From Armatimonadota bacterium (lineage in GTDB: Bacteria; Armatimonadota; Zipacnadia; UBA1398; JAKPQA01): a stretch of DNA of 39,221 nt. The position numbers and the translations under genes were made by a program. The stretch spans positions 1 through 39,221 of the forward strand of contig JAKPQA010000215.1 in the NCBI GenBank assembly GCA_029547025.1, in the 5' to 3' direction. This document shows, piece by piece, positions 23,526-31,674 of this stretch. The first letter of the stretch is position 1. Each line of letters starts with the position of its first letter. The notes under the pieces are model-generated. The model was given only the letters and a program-made list of their open reading frames with translations. It searched no databases and had not been told where the DNA came from.

Positions 23526-24563
23526 CTAGTGAGGCACGCGCAGCACGAGCTTGCCGAACTGCTTGCCGGCCTCCATGCGCTCCATGGCGTCCGCAGCGTC
23601 CTCAATGTCGTAGGTCGAGTCGATAACGGGCCGGAGTCCTGCGGACTCGGTCGCGTTCAGCAGAAGTCGGAACTCCTCGTCGTTCCCGAAGGTGGAGCCC
23701 AATAGGCTGAGTTGGCGCCAGTAGACGGTACGCAGGTCGGTAGGGGCCTCGGCTCCCGTCGTGACACCGCACAGCACAACACGGCCGCCCTTTCGCACGA
23801 CGCTGAGGTCGATCGGCCACGTGGCCGCGCCAACCGTGTCCACGACGACGTCGACCCCGCGGCCATCGGTCAGTTCGCGGACGGCCCCGGCCACGTCGGG
23901 GCTGGCGCCGTAATCGATGGAGTGGTCGGCCCCCAGCGCTCGCGCCTTGGCGAGCTTCTCCTCCGACGACGAAGTTACAATCACAAGGGCACCGATGAGC
24001 TTGGCAATCTGGAGCGCGGCCAGCGCGACGCCGCCGCCAACGCCATGTACAAGTACTGACTCACCAGGGCGCAGCTTGGCGCGGCTCAGGAGCATACGCC
24101 AGGACGTGAGATAGGCCACGGGAAGGGCGGCAGCCTGGTCGAAGCTCAGAGCCCTTGGCTTTGGATGAGCGCAATAGGCCGGCACCGCGACGCGCTCGGC
24201 AAAGGTTCCGGGGCGATTGGCGCCGATGATGCCGAAGCTCTCACACTCGCTGTGCTCGCCACGGATGCAGGCCTCACACCGGCGGCACGAGAGGCCCGGC
24301 GTGATCACGACCTCCTCGCCGAGCCGTGATCGGGGCACTCCCTCACCCACGGCAGTGATCACGCCCGCGGCGTCCGAGCCCAGTATATGGGGCATCGGCA
24401 GCCCTGGACCCGGGCGGCCGTTGCGGACCCACACGTCCAGGTGATTGAGAGCCGCCGAGCGCACGTCGATCACCACCTCTCCATCCGCTGCGGTGGGCTC
24501 ATCGACCTCGATGAGCTGGACGCGGTCCAGACCGCCGTACTCGTGGATCCCGATGGCCCTCAT
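23526..24563 (-). CDS. Zinc-type alcohol dehydrogenase / quinone reductase (MDR)
   Basis: A 345-aa medium-chain dehydrogenase/reductase. The N-terminal GroES-like domain contains LNHLDVWVRNGRPG and, unusually for a quinone-reductase-like length, the structural zinc lobe CRRCEACIRGEHSEC (Cys residues ~93-107). The Rossmann domain has VHGVGGGVALAALQIAK (~170-186), then the NADP-contact segment VTSSSEEKLAKARALGAD. The C-terminal segment IEDAADAMERMEAGKQFGKL is the usual dimer-edge signature. It is NAD(P)H-dependent with unknown substrate. It is divergent from the UroD-like gene (146-bp gap) and lies upstream of the phosphoesterase. Confidence 0.9.
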   Translation of the reverse strand: MRAIGIHEYGGLDRVQLIEVDEPTAADGEVVIDVRSAALNHLDVWVRNGRPGPGLPMPHILGSDAAGVITAVGEGVPRSRLGEEVVITPGLSCRRCEACIRGEHSECESFGIIGANRPGTFAERVAVPAYCAHPKPRALSFDQAAALPVAYLTSWRMLLSRAKLRPGESVLVHGVGGGVALAALQIAKLIGALVIVTSSSEEKLAKARALGADHSIDYGASPDVAGAVRELTDGRGVDVVVDTVGAATWPIDLSVVRKGGRVVLCGVTTGAEAPTDLRTVYWRQLSLLGSTFGNDEEFRLLLNATESAGLRPVIDSTYDIEDAADAMERMEAGKQFGKLVLRVPH

Positions 24564-24709
24564 CGCGGTCCCCGTCCTCTCTCTTGGTTGCGGGCGATCC
24601 CTTCAGGCACAACGCACTGGACCCGACGGGGTTCCGGGCGCAGGTCCGAGGCCCGACGGCCCGAACCCTGGTTTCGTCGCCGGAACGCTGCCGGGATGGG
24701 TGGATCTGG

Positions 24710-25798
24710 ATGACCGGACGGGACATTGCACTGGGCACGCTCCACCGCGAAGCCGTTCCATTCCCGTGCATCAACTACTGCTGGATGACCCACACGCGCT
24801 ACATGAGCCACGTCGCGGGGCGCGAGTACTGGGATGACCCCGAGGGAGTGTTCATAGCGTATGTCCGCCGGTCCGGTGCCAACCTGGTACCGCAGTGGTA
24901 CTACCCGGACGAAGGACACCGGCGGCTGGAGGCGGGCGAGGTGATGCACGCCATCGACCCGCACGTCCGCCGCGGCTTTCGAGAGCCCGAGGACGTGCTG
25001 AGGTACATCGAGCGGTTGCCGAGCGACGAGGCCGTGGAGCGCGAGTTCAACGTCGAGGTGGTCGCCGAGGCCTACGGCGGCAACATCCGCCAGCGAATGG
25101 AGCAGCTCGGCCCAGACGTGTTGGTCATCGATGGCTTCGGCCAAGCCGACTTCATGGGCGGCTACAGCCAATGGGGTTACGAGAACTACCTCGCCGCGTC
25201 CGCGCTGTGGCCCGAGGCGATGCACCACTACTACCACCATACGGCCGTCCAGGGGCGGCTCATGAACCACGCCATCGCTCTGGCGTGCGAGCGGTACGGC
25301 CTCGCCCCTTTCGTCTACGGCGGGCAGGACATCTGCACGGCCAAGGGCCCCATCATGTCCCCGGCGGCGCTGAGAGAGATCTACTTCCCGGAGCTGAAAT
25401 GGTGCCTGGAGCCCCTGGTCGAGGCCGGCATCGGCATCGTATGGCACTGCGACGGCGACATCAGACCGATCCTCGGCGACGTCCTCGACCTCGGGGTGAT
25501 CGGCCTGCAGGGCTTCGAGGAGGAGCACGGCGTCGATTATGGCGAGATGGCCCGGCTCCGCGACGCGAAGGGCCGCCCCATCGCTATCTGGGGCTGTGTA
25601 TCGGTGACCTCGACGCTGCCGCACGGCACGGCCGACGATGTACGGCGCGCGGTCGAGCGTTCCTTCACCATCGCCGGGCCCGGGCGGGGCTTCGTGCTGT
25701 CGTCGACCAGCTCGGTCATGCCCGAGGTACCGCTCGAGAACGTCGATGCGCTGTTCACGCACGGCCGCCAGTTCGGCCGGGAGTACCTCGGCGGGTAG
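24710..25798 (+). CDS. Uroporphyrinogen decarboxylase-like protein
   Basis: A 362-aa protein of the UroD/MtaA-like superfamily. The start at 24710 (MTGRDIALGTLHREAVPF) is preceded by a purine-rich GGGATGGGTGGAT stretch; the open frame from 24584 adds a low-complexity tail. The pattern of AVPFPCINYCWMTH, PIMSPAALREIYFPELK, WHCDGDIRPILGDVLDLG, LQGFEEEHGVD and IWGCVSVTSTLPHG is characteristic of the UroD fold's barrel. Relatives either decarboxylate uroporphyrinogen or move methyl groups through corrinoid proteins; no heme genes are near, so a role in sugar or methyl metabolism is possible but unproven. It leads the operon with the secreted 1051-aa protein (15 bp apart). Confidence 0.8.
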   Translation: MTGRDIALGTLHREAVPFPCINYCWMTHTRYMSHVAGREYWDDPEGVFIAYVRRSGANLVPQWYYPDEGHRRLEAGEVMHAIDPHVRRGFREPEDVLRYIERLPSDEAVEREFNVEVVAEAYGGNIRQRMEQLGPDVLVIDGFGQADFMGGYSQWGYENYLAASALWPEAMHHYYHHTAVQGRLMNHAIALACERYGLAPFVYGGQDICTAKGPIMSPAALREIYFPELKWCLEPLVEAGIGIVWHCDGDIRPILGDVLDLGVIGLQGFEEEHGVDYGEMARLRDAKGRPIAIWGCVSVTSTLPHGTADDVRRAVERSFTIAGPGRGFVLSSTSSVMPEVPLENVDALFTHGRQFGREYLGG

Positions 25799-25813
25799 GG
25801 AGAGGCGGTTCTC

Positions 25814-28800
25814 ATGGCTCGAGTCGGCGCGTGGATCGCGGCACTGACCGCTGTGGGCACGGCGCAGTGCCCTGCCGGCGCGGTGACCGTTCAGAGCAAT
25901 GCCTACGTGGCGCGGATCGACGCGGGCGGACTGACGTCTCTGGTCGATGCCTCGGGTCACGCGTTTGTGACGCCAGCGGGCGATGCCCGGAGTGTGGGCA
26001 TCCTCCGCACCGCGCGCGAACACTGGGCCGCCGTGGATGCAGAAGGGCCAGACGGGCGCATGACGGCATTTGAGGGCCTGCCGGGAACGTGGGTAGAGGC
26101 CTCCTCAACCGTCGATGACGTCTCGGGCGACCTCGTGCTGACCCAGCGCTGCTCGTCTCCCGAAGGGGGCGTGTACGGCTTGGCCTGGGTGACGGGCAAC
26201 ATCCCGCTCAACATGAGCATCATCGTTCCGGGGAACTCCGGGGTGCGACTGGACGGACGGGCGCCCATCGACTCCATGAGCTTCGACTACCCGATGACGT
26301 GGGAAGCGCAGCTGGTCATCGTGGAGGGGGAAGGCCGCGGCTTCTACGTCTGGGGCGACGACACGCTGGGCGTGTTCAAGCGGGTGACGGTACAGAGGAC
26401 GCCTGACGGGTGGCGCCTGCAGTTCGTCACCATGGCTACCGCGCCATTCGAGCCGGTGTTGGGCTTGGTCTCAGTGCCTTGGCACGTCAACGTGTACGAG
26501 GGTGACTGGCGCGTGCCGGCTCGGCGGTACCGCGACTGGGCCGAGCATGCCTTCGCCCCGACCCGCGTTGCCGAGCAATCGCCCGCCTGGGTGAAGGACA
26601 TCCGCTGCTGCGTCATCATGGGGATGGATGCACCGACCATCGAGGAGCTGGCCGCGCGCATCGACCCGAAGCAGACGCTGCTCTACATCCCGGACTGGCG
26701 CACGGCGGGCTACGACCGCGACTACCCGACCTACGACAAGCCCATCGATGGGCTGGACGCCTTCCTCTCGCGAGCTCACGCGCTCGGTTACCACGTGATG
26801 CTGCACGTCAACTACTTTGGCTGCGACCCACTCCACCCGCTGTACGGCGACTTCGAGCCCTACCAGGTCCGCAGCCCCTGGGGTGCGCACGAGAAGGAAT
26901 GGTGGCTCTGGGACCGGGCAGATCCCATCATCAAGTTCGCCTACATCAACCCGGCGCACAAAGGCTGGCGCGAGCTGTTCATCGCGCGGATGAAGGACCT
27001 GTGTACCGATCACGCAGTCGATGCGCTCCACTTGGACCAGACACTGTGCATCTTCAACGACCACAACGGTCTTGTCGACGGGATGAACATGATCGCGGGC
27101 AACGTTGCCCTGCACCGCGAACTCCGGGAGGCCCTGCCCGAGGTTGCACTCAGCGGCGAAGGGCTCAACGAGGTCACCTACCGGTATGAGGCGTTTGCCC
27201 AGCGCCACGCGTGGGGCATCAACCATGCCGATGGCACGTGGGACCGCGCGTTCCTCAGGTTGGCGCACCCGATCTCCTCGTACCTGTTGCGGCCGTACAC
27301 GGTCATCTACGGCTACCTGGGCTACGCGCCGCCCACCAGCGGCCAGCTCTACGCCGCGTGGAACGAAGCGTATGAGCACTGGGGCGTGATCCCGACGCTG
27401 AAGCCGGAGCGCGCCCAGATCGCGGACCCCACGGGCTTCTCGCGGCAGTTCTTCGATGAGGCGCGCTTCTGGCTCGATGGTCGTCTGGAACCCGACATGG
27501 ATGGTGACTGGCCCCAGAATGTGTGCTTCCCGTTCAGGGCGGCGGGCGGCGAGCGCGTCGTCCGCAGCTCCGACCACTGCCTCCTGGCGGGCGAACGCGA
27601 GATCAGCCGGACCGTCACGGGCGTGGGCGAGCTACGGGGACCGGGGTCCATCCCCGGCTGGCGCGCCTACAACGCGGAGTGCATCATCGGGCTGGACCCG
27701 GACCAGTGGTACCCATACCTACCCGAGCCCCGCGATATGGGGGCCCTGCACGTGGAGGCGCTCCCTGAGGGGTTCTCGGTCGCTACCGCCGTGTCGACGG
27801 ACGAGCTGGTCTACATCCGCACGCGGCAGACGGGGGGCGTGATCGCGGCCCTCCCCGCCGCGCTCCCGGAGGCCACATGTGCGTCGTTCCCCCGTCAGGG
27901 TGCTCCGACAAGGGTGAGCGGGGCGCTGAACGCACCCGATGGCGGGATCGTCCGGGCCGACGGGACGGGGCTCTTCCTCCATCCGCCCTGGAAGCCGGGC
28001 GGGCCGGGTGACGGCACGCCGCCCGACGACCCGCGCGTGGCCACGGTGCGCGCCGAGTTCGCGGTTACCCTTCCCGCGGGCGGGGACCCTCGTTTCGTCA
28101 GCCAGGTCGCCATGGACCCCGGTGCCATCGGCAAGGACAAGACGGACGGCGTGACCTTCACCGCAGTGGCGCGTGGGGACGGAACTGAGGTTCGCGCTTC
28201 GGTCCACAGCGCCACGGCCACGCCCCAGGAACTCGAACTCGATCTGCGGCAGTTCGCCGGCGAGACGATCACGCTGGAGCTGTCGGCTCACCCCGGCCCG
28301 GCCGGCAGTCCGACATACGACTGGGCCCGATGGCTTATGCCGCGCATAGTGCGGGAGGTGGCGCTCGATGCCAACCTCGAGCTCGTCGCTCCCGGAGCAT
28401 GGACCGTCGGCCTGGCCGGGGTGGAGTCGGTGATCCCACTGCCACCGGGGCCGCGCTACGCGTTTCCCGCGCACTGGCCGGGCGGGGCGGTGCTGCTGCG
28501 CGAGGCGCCCAAGCGTGCCGCGATTCCCCTCGATCTGTGCAGGGCCAAGCGCCTCGTGGCCTATGTCTCGGCCTCGGGCGAGACGCTCAAGTCGCCGCAA
28601 CACGCGACCGCCGCGAACGGCACCTCGGTTGTGGGTGGCATCGGCCGCGACGGGATCTTCGCGCACCCGCCCGACCATGGAGCGACCATGGTTTTCGTGC
28701 CCTTCGAACTCCCCCGCGATCCCGCCGAGTTCCATGCCTATGTCGGTCTGCGCGACGGCGCGAAGTCCGAAGGCGTCACATTCATCGTCGAAGCCAACGG

Positions 28801-28969
28801 AGCGCAAATCGCGCGCGCGAGGATGCTCCCGGGTGCTTGGCGCGAGCTGTCGTGCGATCTGGCGCCCTGGGCCGGGCGGCCCTGCGTGCTCACGCTGATC
28901 ACGGACTCCGACGGGTCCTTCAACTGCGACTGGGCGGCCTGGGGCGAACCCGTAGTGCGAGGCAAGTAG
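25814..28969 (+). CDS. Secreted large glycosidase-like protein (DUF6259-type)
   Basis: A 1051-aa exported protein. It begins with a signal peptide (VGAWIAALTAVGTAQCPAGA) at ATG 25814, after GGGAGAGG. Residues ~25-240 are beta-sandwich. A TIM-barrel-like part follows, with YIPDWRTAGYDRDYPTYD, GYHVMLHVNYFGCDPLHPL, AVDALHLDQTL with a candidate nucleophile Asp ~409, and a later acidic SGEGLNEV (Glu ~451). Two similar C-terminal beta-sandwiches (~715-850 and ~920-1051) both contain an ITLELSAHPGPAG/VLTLITDSDGS-type strand before a YDWARW / CDWAAW tryptophan motif, as carbohydrate-binding modules often do. I place it near the DUF6259 glycosidases by pattern, not by search. It is translated just after the UroD-like gene and just before the isomerase-like gene. 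Confidence 0.8.
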   Translation: MARVGAWIAALTAVGTAQCPAGAVTVQSNAYVARIDAGGLTSLVDASGHAFVTPAGDARSVGILRTAREHWAAVDAEGPDGRMTAFEGLPGTWVEASSTVDDVSGDLVLTQRCSSPEGGVYGLAWVTGNIPLNMSIIVPGNSGVRLDGRAPIDSMSFDYPMTWEAQLVIVEGEGRGFYVWGDDTLGVFKRVTVQRTPDGWRLQFVTMATAPFEPVLGLVSVPWHVNVYEGDWRVPARRYRDWAEHAFAPTRVAEQSPAWVKDIRCCVIMGMDAPTIEELAARIDPKQTLLYIPDWRTAGYDRDYPTYDKPIDGLDAFLSRAHALGYHVMLHVNYFGCDPLHPLYGDFEPYQVRSPWGAHEKEWWLWDRADPIIKFAYINPAHKGWRELFIARMKDLCTDHAVDALHLDQTLCIFNDHNGLVDGMNMIAGNVALHRELREALPEVALSGEGLNEVTYRYEAFAQRHAWGINHADGTWDRAFLRLAHPISSYLLRPYTVIYGYLGYAPPTSGQLYAAWNEAYEHWGVIPTLKPERAQIADPTGFSRQFFDEARFWLDGRLEPDMDGDWPQNVCFPFRAAGGERVVRSSDHCLLAGEREISRTVTGVGELRGPGSIPGWRAYNAECIIGLDPDQWYPYLPEPRDMGALHVEALPEGFSVATAVSTDELVYIRTRQTGGVIAALPAALPEATCASFPRQGAPTRVSGALNAPDGGIVRADGTGLFLHPPWKPGGPGDGTPPDDPRVATVRAEFAVTLPAGGDPRFVSQVAMDPGAIGKDKTDGVTFTAVARGDGTEVRASVHSATATPQELELDLRQFAGETITLELSAHPGPAGSPTYDWARWLMPRIVREVALDANLELVAPGAWTVGLAGVESVIPLPPGPRYAFPAHWPGGAVLLREAPKRAAIPLDLCRAKRLVAYVSASGETLKSPQHATAANGTSVVGGIGRDGIFAHPPDHGATMVFVPFELPRDPAEFHAYVGLRDGAKSEGVTFIVEANGAQIARARMLPGAWRELSCDLAPWAGRPCVLTLITDSDGSFNCDWAAWGEPVVRGK

Positions 28970-29002
28970 TCAGTCGTGGGACTGGTGGAGGGAAGTCGGC
29001 AC

Positions 29003-30265
29003 ATGCTTGAGCGAGCCATCCACCCGGAGGCACTTCGCGCCGTGGTGGAGCAGTCCGTCCAGGAAACGCCCGTGCTAGACATCCACACGCACATCTACCC
29101 GGAGGCCTTCGGACCACTGTGCCTTCGGGGAATGGATGAACTCATTCGCTACCACTACCTCATCGCCGAGACATGCCGGGCCAACCCCTCGGTGGCGCCG
29201 GAGGCGTTCTTCGCCCTGGCCCCGCCGGACCAGTGCCGACACATCTGGAAGACCCTGTTCCTGGAACGAAGCCCGGTCTCCGAAGCATGCCGGGGTGTGC
29301 TGACCACGCTGTCGGCATTTGGCCTCGATGTCGCCGCGCGGGACTTGGCACGTCATCAGGCGTTCTTCGCAGGCCTGAGTCCTGCAGAGCATATCGAGCG
29401 TGTTTTCGAGCTGGCTCGGGTCTCCCACGTGGTGATGACGAATGACCCGTTCGATGCGGCCGAGCGGGCCGTCTGGCTCGAGGGGGTTGAGCGCGATCCA
29501 CGGTTCCTGCCCGCGCTCCGCGTCGACCGGCTCATGGGCGCCCCGGAGTCGGTGGCCGCAGCTTTGGCCGCCGCCGGGCACGCCGTGACCTCGCTCGGCG
29601 CCCTGTGCGATACCGCGAGACGGTTCCTCGATGAGTGGGCCGACCGCATGGACCCGATCTACCTGGCCATGTCCCTGCCCTCGGATTACACCTTCCCCGA
29701 GGCCTCGCTGCGCGGGCGCATGATGGCCGAGTGCATCATGCCCTTCTGCCGGGAGCGAGGACTCCCGCTCGCCCTTATGATCGGCGTGAAGCGGCAGGTG
29801 AATCCGCGCCTGGGGCTGGCCGGCGACGCCGTCGGGCGATGCTCGGTCGACGCCGTCGAGGCCCTGTGCGCCCAGAGTCCTGACGTGCGCTTCCTGGTGA
29901 CGCTACTCTCGCGGGAAAACCAGCACGAGCTGTGCGTCTCGGCTCGCAAGTTCCCGAACCTGATGCCTTTCGGGTGCTGGTGGTTTCTGAACAACCCGAG
30001 CATCATCGAGGAGATGACGCTCGAGCGGCTGGAACTGCTGGGCTTGAGCTTCATCCCGCAGCACTCCGACGCCCGCGTGCTGGATCAGCTCGTCTACAAG
30101 TGGTCGCATTCGCGAGCCGTTATTGCGGACGTGCTGTGCCGCAAGTACGATTCGGTCCTCCGCACTGGCTGGGCGCTCACCGAGGACGAGATCCGCAGGG
30201 ATGCGGAGATGCTGCTACGCGGCAACTTCATTCAGTTCGCCAGAATCGAGAGTCGAGTCGGCTGA
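29003..30265 (+). CDS. Glucuronate-isomerase-like amidohydrolase-superfamily protein
   Basis: A 420-aa protein related to uronate isomerase (UxaC). The ATG at 29003 follows GGAGGG by about 10 nt; the GTG at 28976 is in frame but lacks a ribosome site. The metal-binding DIHTHIYPEAF motif is near residue 26, and RMMAECIMPFCRERGLPLAL, MIGVKRQVNP, SRENQHELCVSARKFPNLMP and FGCWWFLNNPSIIEE resemble the UxaC core. Uronate isomerases open the ring of glucuronate or galacturonate to the ketose. The family also contains enzymes of other function, so the substrate is open. It lies 33 bp after the glycosidase gene and 38 bp before the DegT-family gene. Confidence 0.78.
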   Translation: MLERAIHPEALRAVVEQSVQETPVLDIHTHIYPEAFGPLCLRGMDELIRYHYLIAETCRANPSVAPEAFFALAPPDQCRHIWKTLFLERSPVSEACRGVLTTLSAFGLDVAARDLARHQAFFAGLSPAEHIERVFELARVSHVVMTNDPFDAAERAVWLEGVERDPRFLPALRVDRLMGAPESVAAALAAAGHAVTSLGALCDTARRFLDEWADRMDPIYLAMSLPSDYTFPEASLRGRMMAECIMPFCRERGLPLALMIGVKRQVNPRLGLAGDAVGRCSVDAVEALCAQSPDVRFLVTLLSRENQHELCVSARKFPNLMPFGCWWFLNNPSIIEEMTLERLELLGLSFIPQHSDARVLDQLVYKWSHSRAVIADVLCRKYDSVLRTGWALTEDEIRRDAEMLLRGNFIQFARIESRVG

Positions 30266-30303
30266 CAGCCGCATCGAAAGGCACGAGAGGGAGGCACGCA
30301 CGT

Positions 30304-31596
30304 ATGGCTTCGAAGCTGGCAGCGCTGGGCGGGGATCCCATCCTGGCACCCGGTTCGGTGCGCCCATGGCCGCATATCACTGATGAGGACCGCCGGGCGG
30401 TTGCGGAGACCGTCGCGGTCGAGGATCTGGGCCAGAAGCGGCAAGAGAACGAGGAAGGCCTGGCGGCCGACTTCGCCGCGTACCTCGGCGTCAAGCACGT
30501 CGTGCCCGTCAACAGCGGCACCGCCGCCCTACACTGTGCGGTGGGAGGGTGCGGGATACTCCCGGGAGACGAGGTCATCTGTCCGGCGTTCACATACTGG
30601 GCCACCGCTGCAGCCGTGCTCCACCATAACGCCATTCCCGTGTTCGTGGACATCGAGCCCGAGACCTGGACCATGGACCCGGCGCGGCTCGAAGGTGCCA
30701 TCACCGAGCGCACTCGAGCCATCATGCCCGTGCACATCCACGGTATGCCGGCGGACATGGATCCCATCGTCGACGTCGCCAAGCGCCATGGCCTCAAGGT
30801 CATCGAGGACTGCGCGCAGTCGCACGGCGCCCGGTACAAGGGGCGGCTGACGGGTACTATCGGCGATGCCGCTGGCTTCTCGCTACAGGCGAGCAAGCTA
30901 CTGACGACCGGGAGCTACGGTGGCTTGTTCGCCACCGACGACGACGCCATCGCGCACCACGCGCGGCTGATGCAGTATCTGGGCGAAGTCGTCACACCCG
31001 GCCGGGAGCGGGCAGAGCAGAAGTACATCCACTATGGCATGGGCTGGATGTACCGCGGCGACGTGTTCGGCCAGGCCTTCGCGCGCAGCCAGCTCAAGCG
31101 CTTGGACTCGAACAACGATCTCCGCCGTCGCAACGCGGACCTGCTGAGCGAGCTGCTGGCTCCCATCCCTGGCGTCACCACCCCCGTGGTGCCCGAGGGG
31201 AGGGGGATGGCCTACTACAGCTACACGGTGAGCTTCCGGCCCGACCAGTTGGGCCTGGACGTGTCACCCGAGGAGTTCCGGGGCCGGGCCGAGCGCGCGC
31301 TTGGCGCCGAGGGCGTGCCCGTCGGCCGATGGCAGGCCATCCCCGTGCCCTCGCAGGATATCTTCCAAACCAAGGGCGGCTACGGTCGCGGATGCCCGTG
31401 GGACTGCAAGCACTACTCGGGCAACGTCAGCTACGATCCGGCTCAGTTCCCGGTCACCCTCGAGTTCCTGCGGTCGCACACCTACGTGCATGCCGTGTGG
31501 CCGCCGAATGGCCCAGAGCTGATGCGGCAGATCGCGAACGCCTTCGAGAAGGTGCTGAGACAGCCCGAGGCGCTGATGCAGATCGAGATGGGGTAG
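30304..31596 (+). CDS. DegT/DnrJ/EryC1-family PLP-dependent aminotransferase
   Basis: A 430-aa aminotransferase of the DegT/DnrJ/EryC1/StrS family, which transaminates keto-sugars or keto-cyclitols. The start at 30304 follows GGGAGG by ~10 nt; the longer frame from 29932 overlaps the upstream gene. PLP-site residues are visible: VVPVNSGTAALHCAV (~67-81), PAFTYWATAAAV, EDCAQSHGARYKG with Asp169, and GFSLQASKLLTTGSYGG with the Schiff-base Lys198. The family usually works in biosynthesis of amino sugars or aminocyclitols. Here it closes a catabolic-looking operon, so an amino group may be added to or removed from the product of the isomerase-like step; that role is inference. Confidence 0.9.
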   Translation: MASKLAALGGDPILAPGSVRPWPHITDEDRRAVAETVAVEDLGQKRQENEEGLAADFAAYLGVKHVVPVNSGTAALHCAVGGCGILPGDEVICPAFTYWATAAAVLHHNAIPVFVDIEPETWTMDPARLEGAITERTRAIMPVHIHGMPADMDPIVDVAKRHGLKVIEDCAQSHGARYKGRLTGTIGDAAGFSLQASKLLTTGSYGGLFATDDDAIAHHARLMQYLGEVVTPGRERAEQKYIHYGMGWMYRGDVFGQAFARSQLKRLDSNNDLRRRNADLLSELLAPIPGVTTPVVPEGRGMAYYSYTVSFRPDQLGLDVSPEEFRGRAERALGAEGVPVGRWQAIPVPSQDIFQTKGGYGRGCPWDCKHYSGNVSYDPAQFPVTLEFLRSHTYVHAVWPPNGPELMRQIANAFEKVLRQPEALMQIEMG

Positions 31597-31611
31597 GGGA
31601 CGGCACGGAGT

Positions 31612-31662
31612 GGAGCGGGGGCGCGGCCGTTCGACAGGCTCAGGACAGCGCCCCTGCGCTCC
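31612..31662. terminator. Hairpin between convergent genes, enclosing a dispersed repeat
   Basis: Inner arms GGGGCGC (31618-31624) and GCGCCCC (31648-31654) plus outer arms GGAGCG (31612-31617) and CGCTCC (31657-31662) form a two-part GC stem with a 2-nt bulge. The 23-nt loop contains the dispersed motif TTCGACAGGCTCAGG. It lies between the end of the aminotransferase gene and the end of the convergent minus-strand glycosidase gene, where a bidirectional terminator would be expected. No T-run follows on either side, so factor-independent termination is uncertain. Confidence 0.5.
31629..31645 (-). repeat. Dispersed short repeat, copy 3 (reverse orientation)
   Basis: GTTCGACAGGCTCAGGA is the reverse complement of TCCTGAGCCTGTCGAAC, matching the core CCTGAGCCTGTCGAA of the copies at 1074 and 36353. 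It sits in the loop of the intergenic hairpin at 31612-31662, between convergent genes. Compared with the other two copies, it has lost the flanking GGG. Confidence 0.55.
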
Positions 31663-31674
31663 TCTCGCCGTGGG

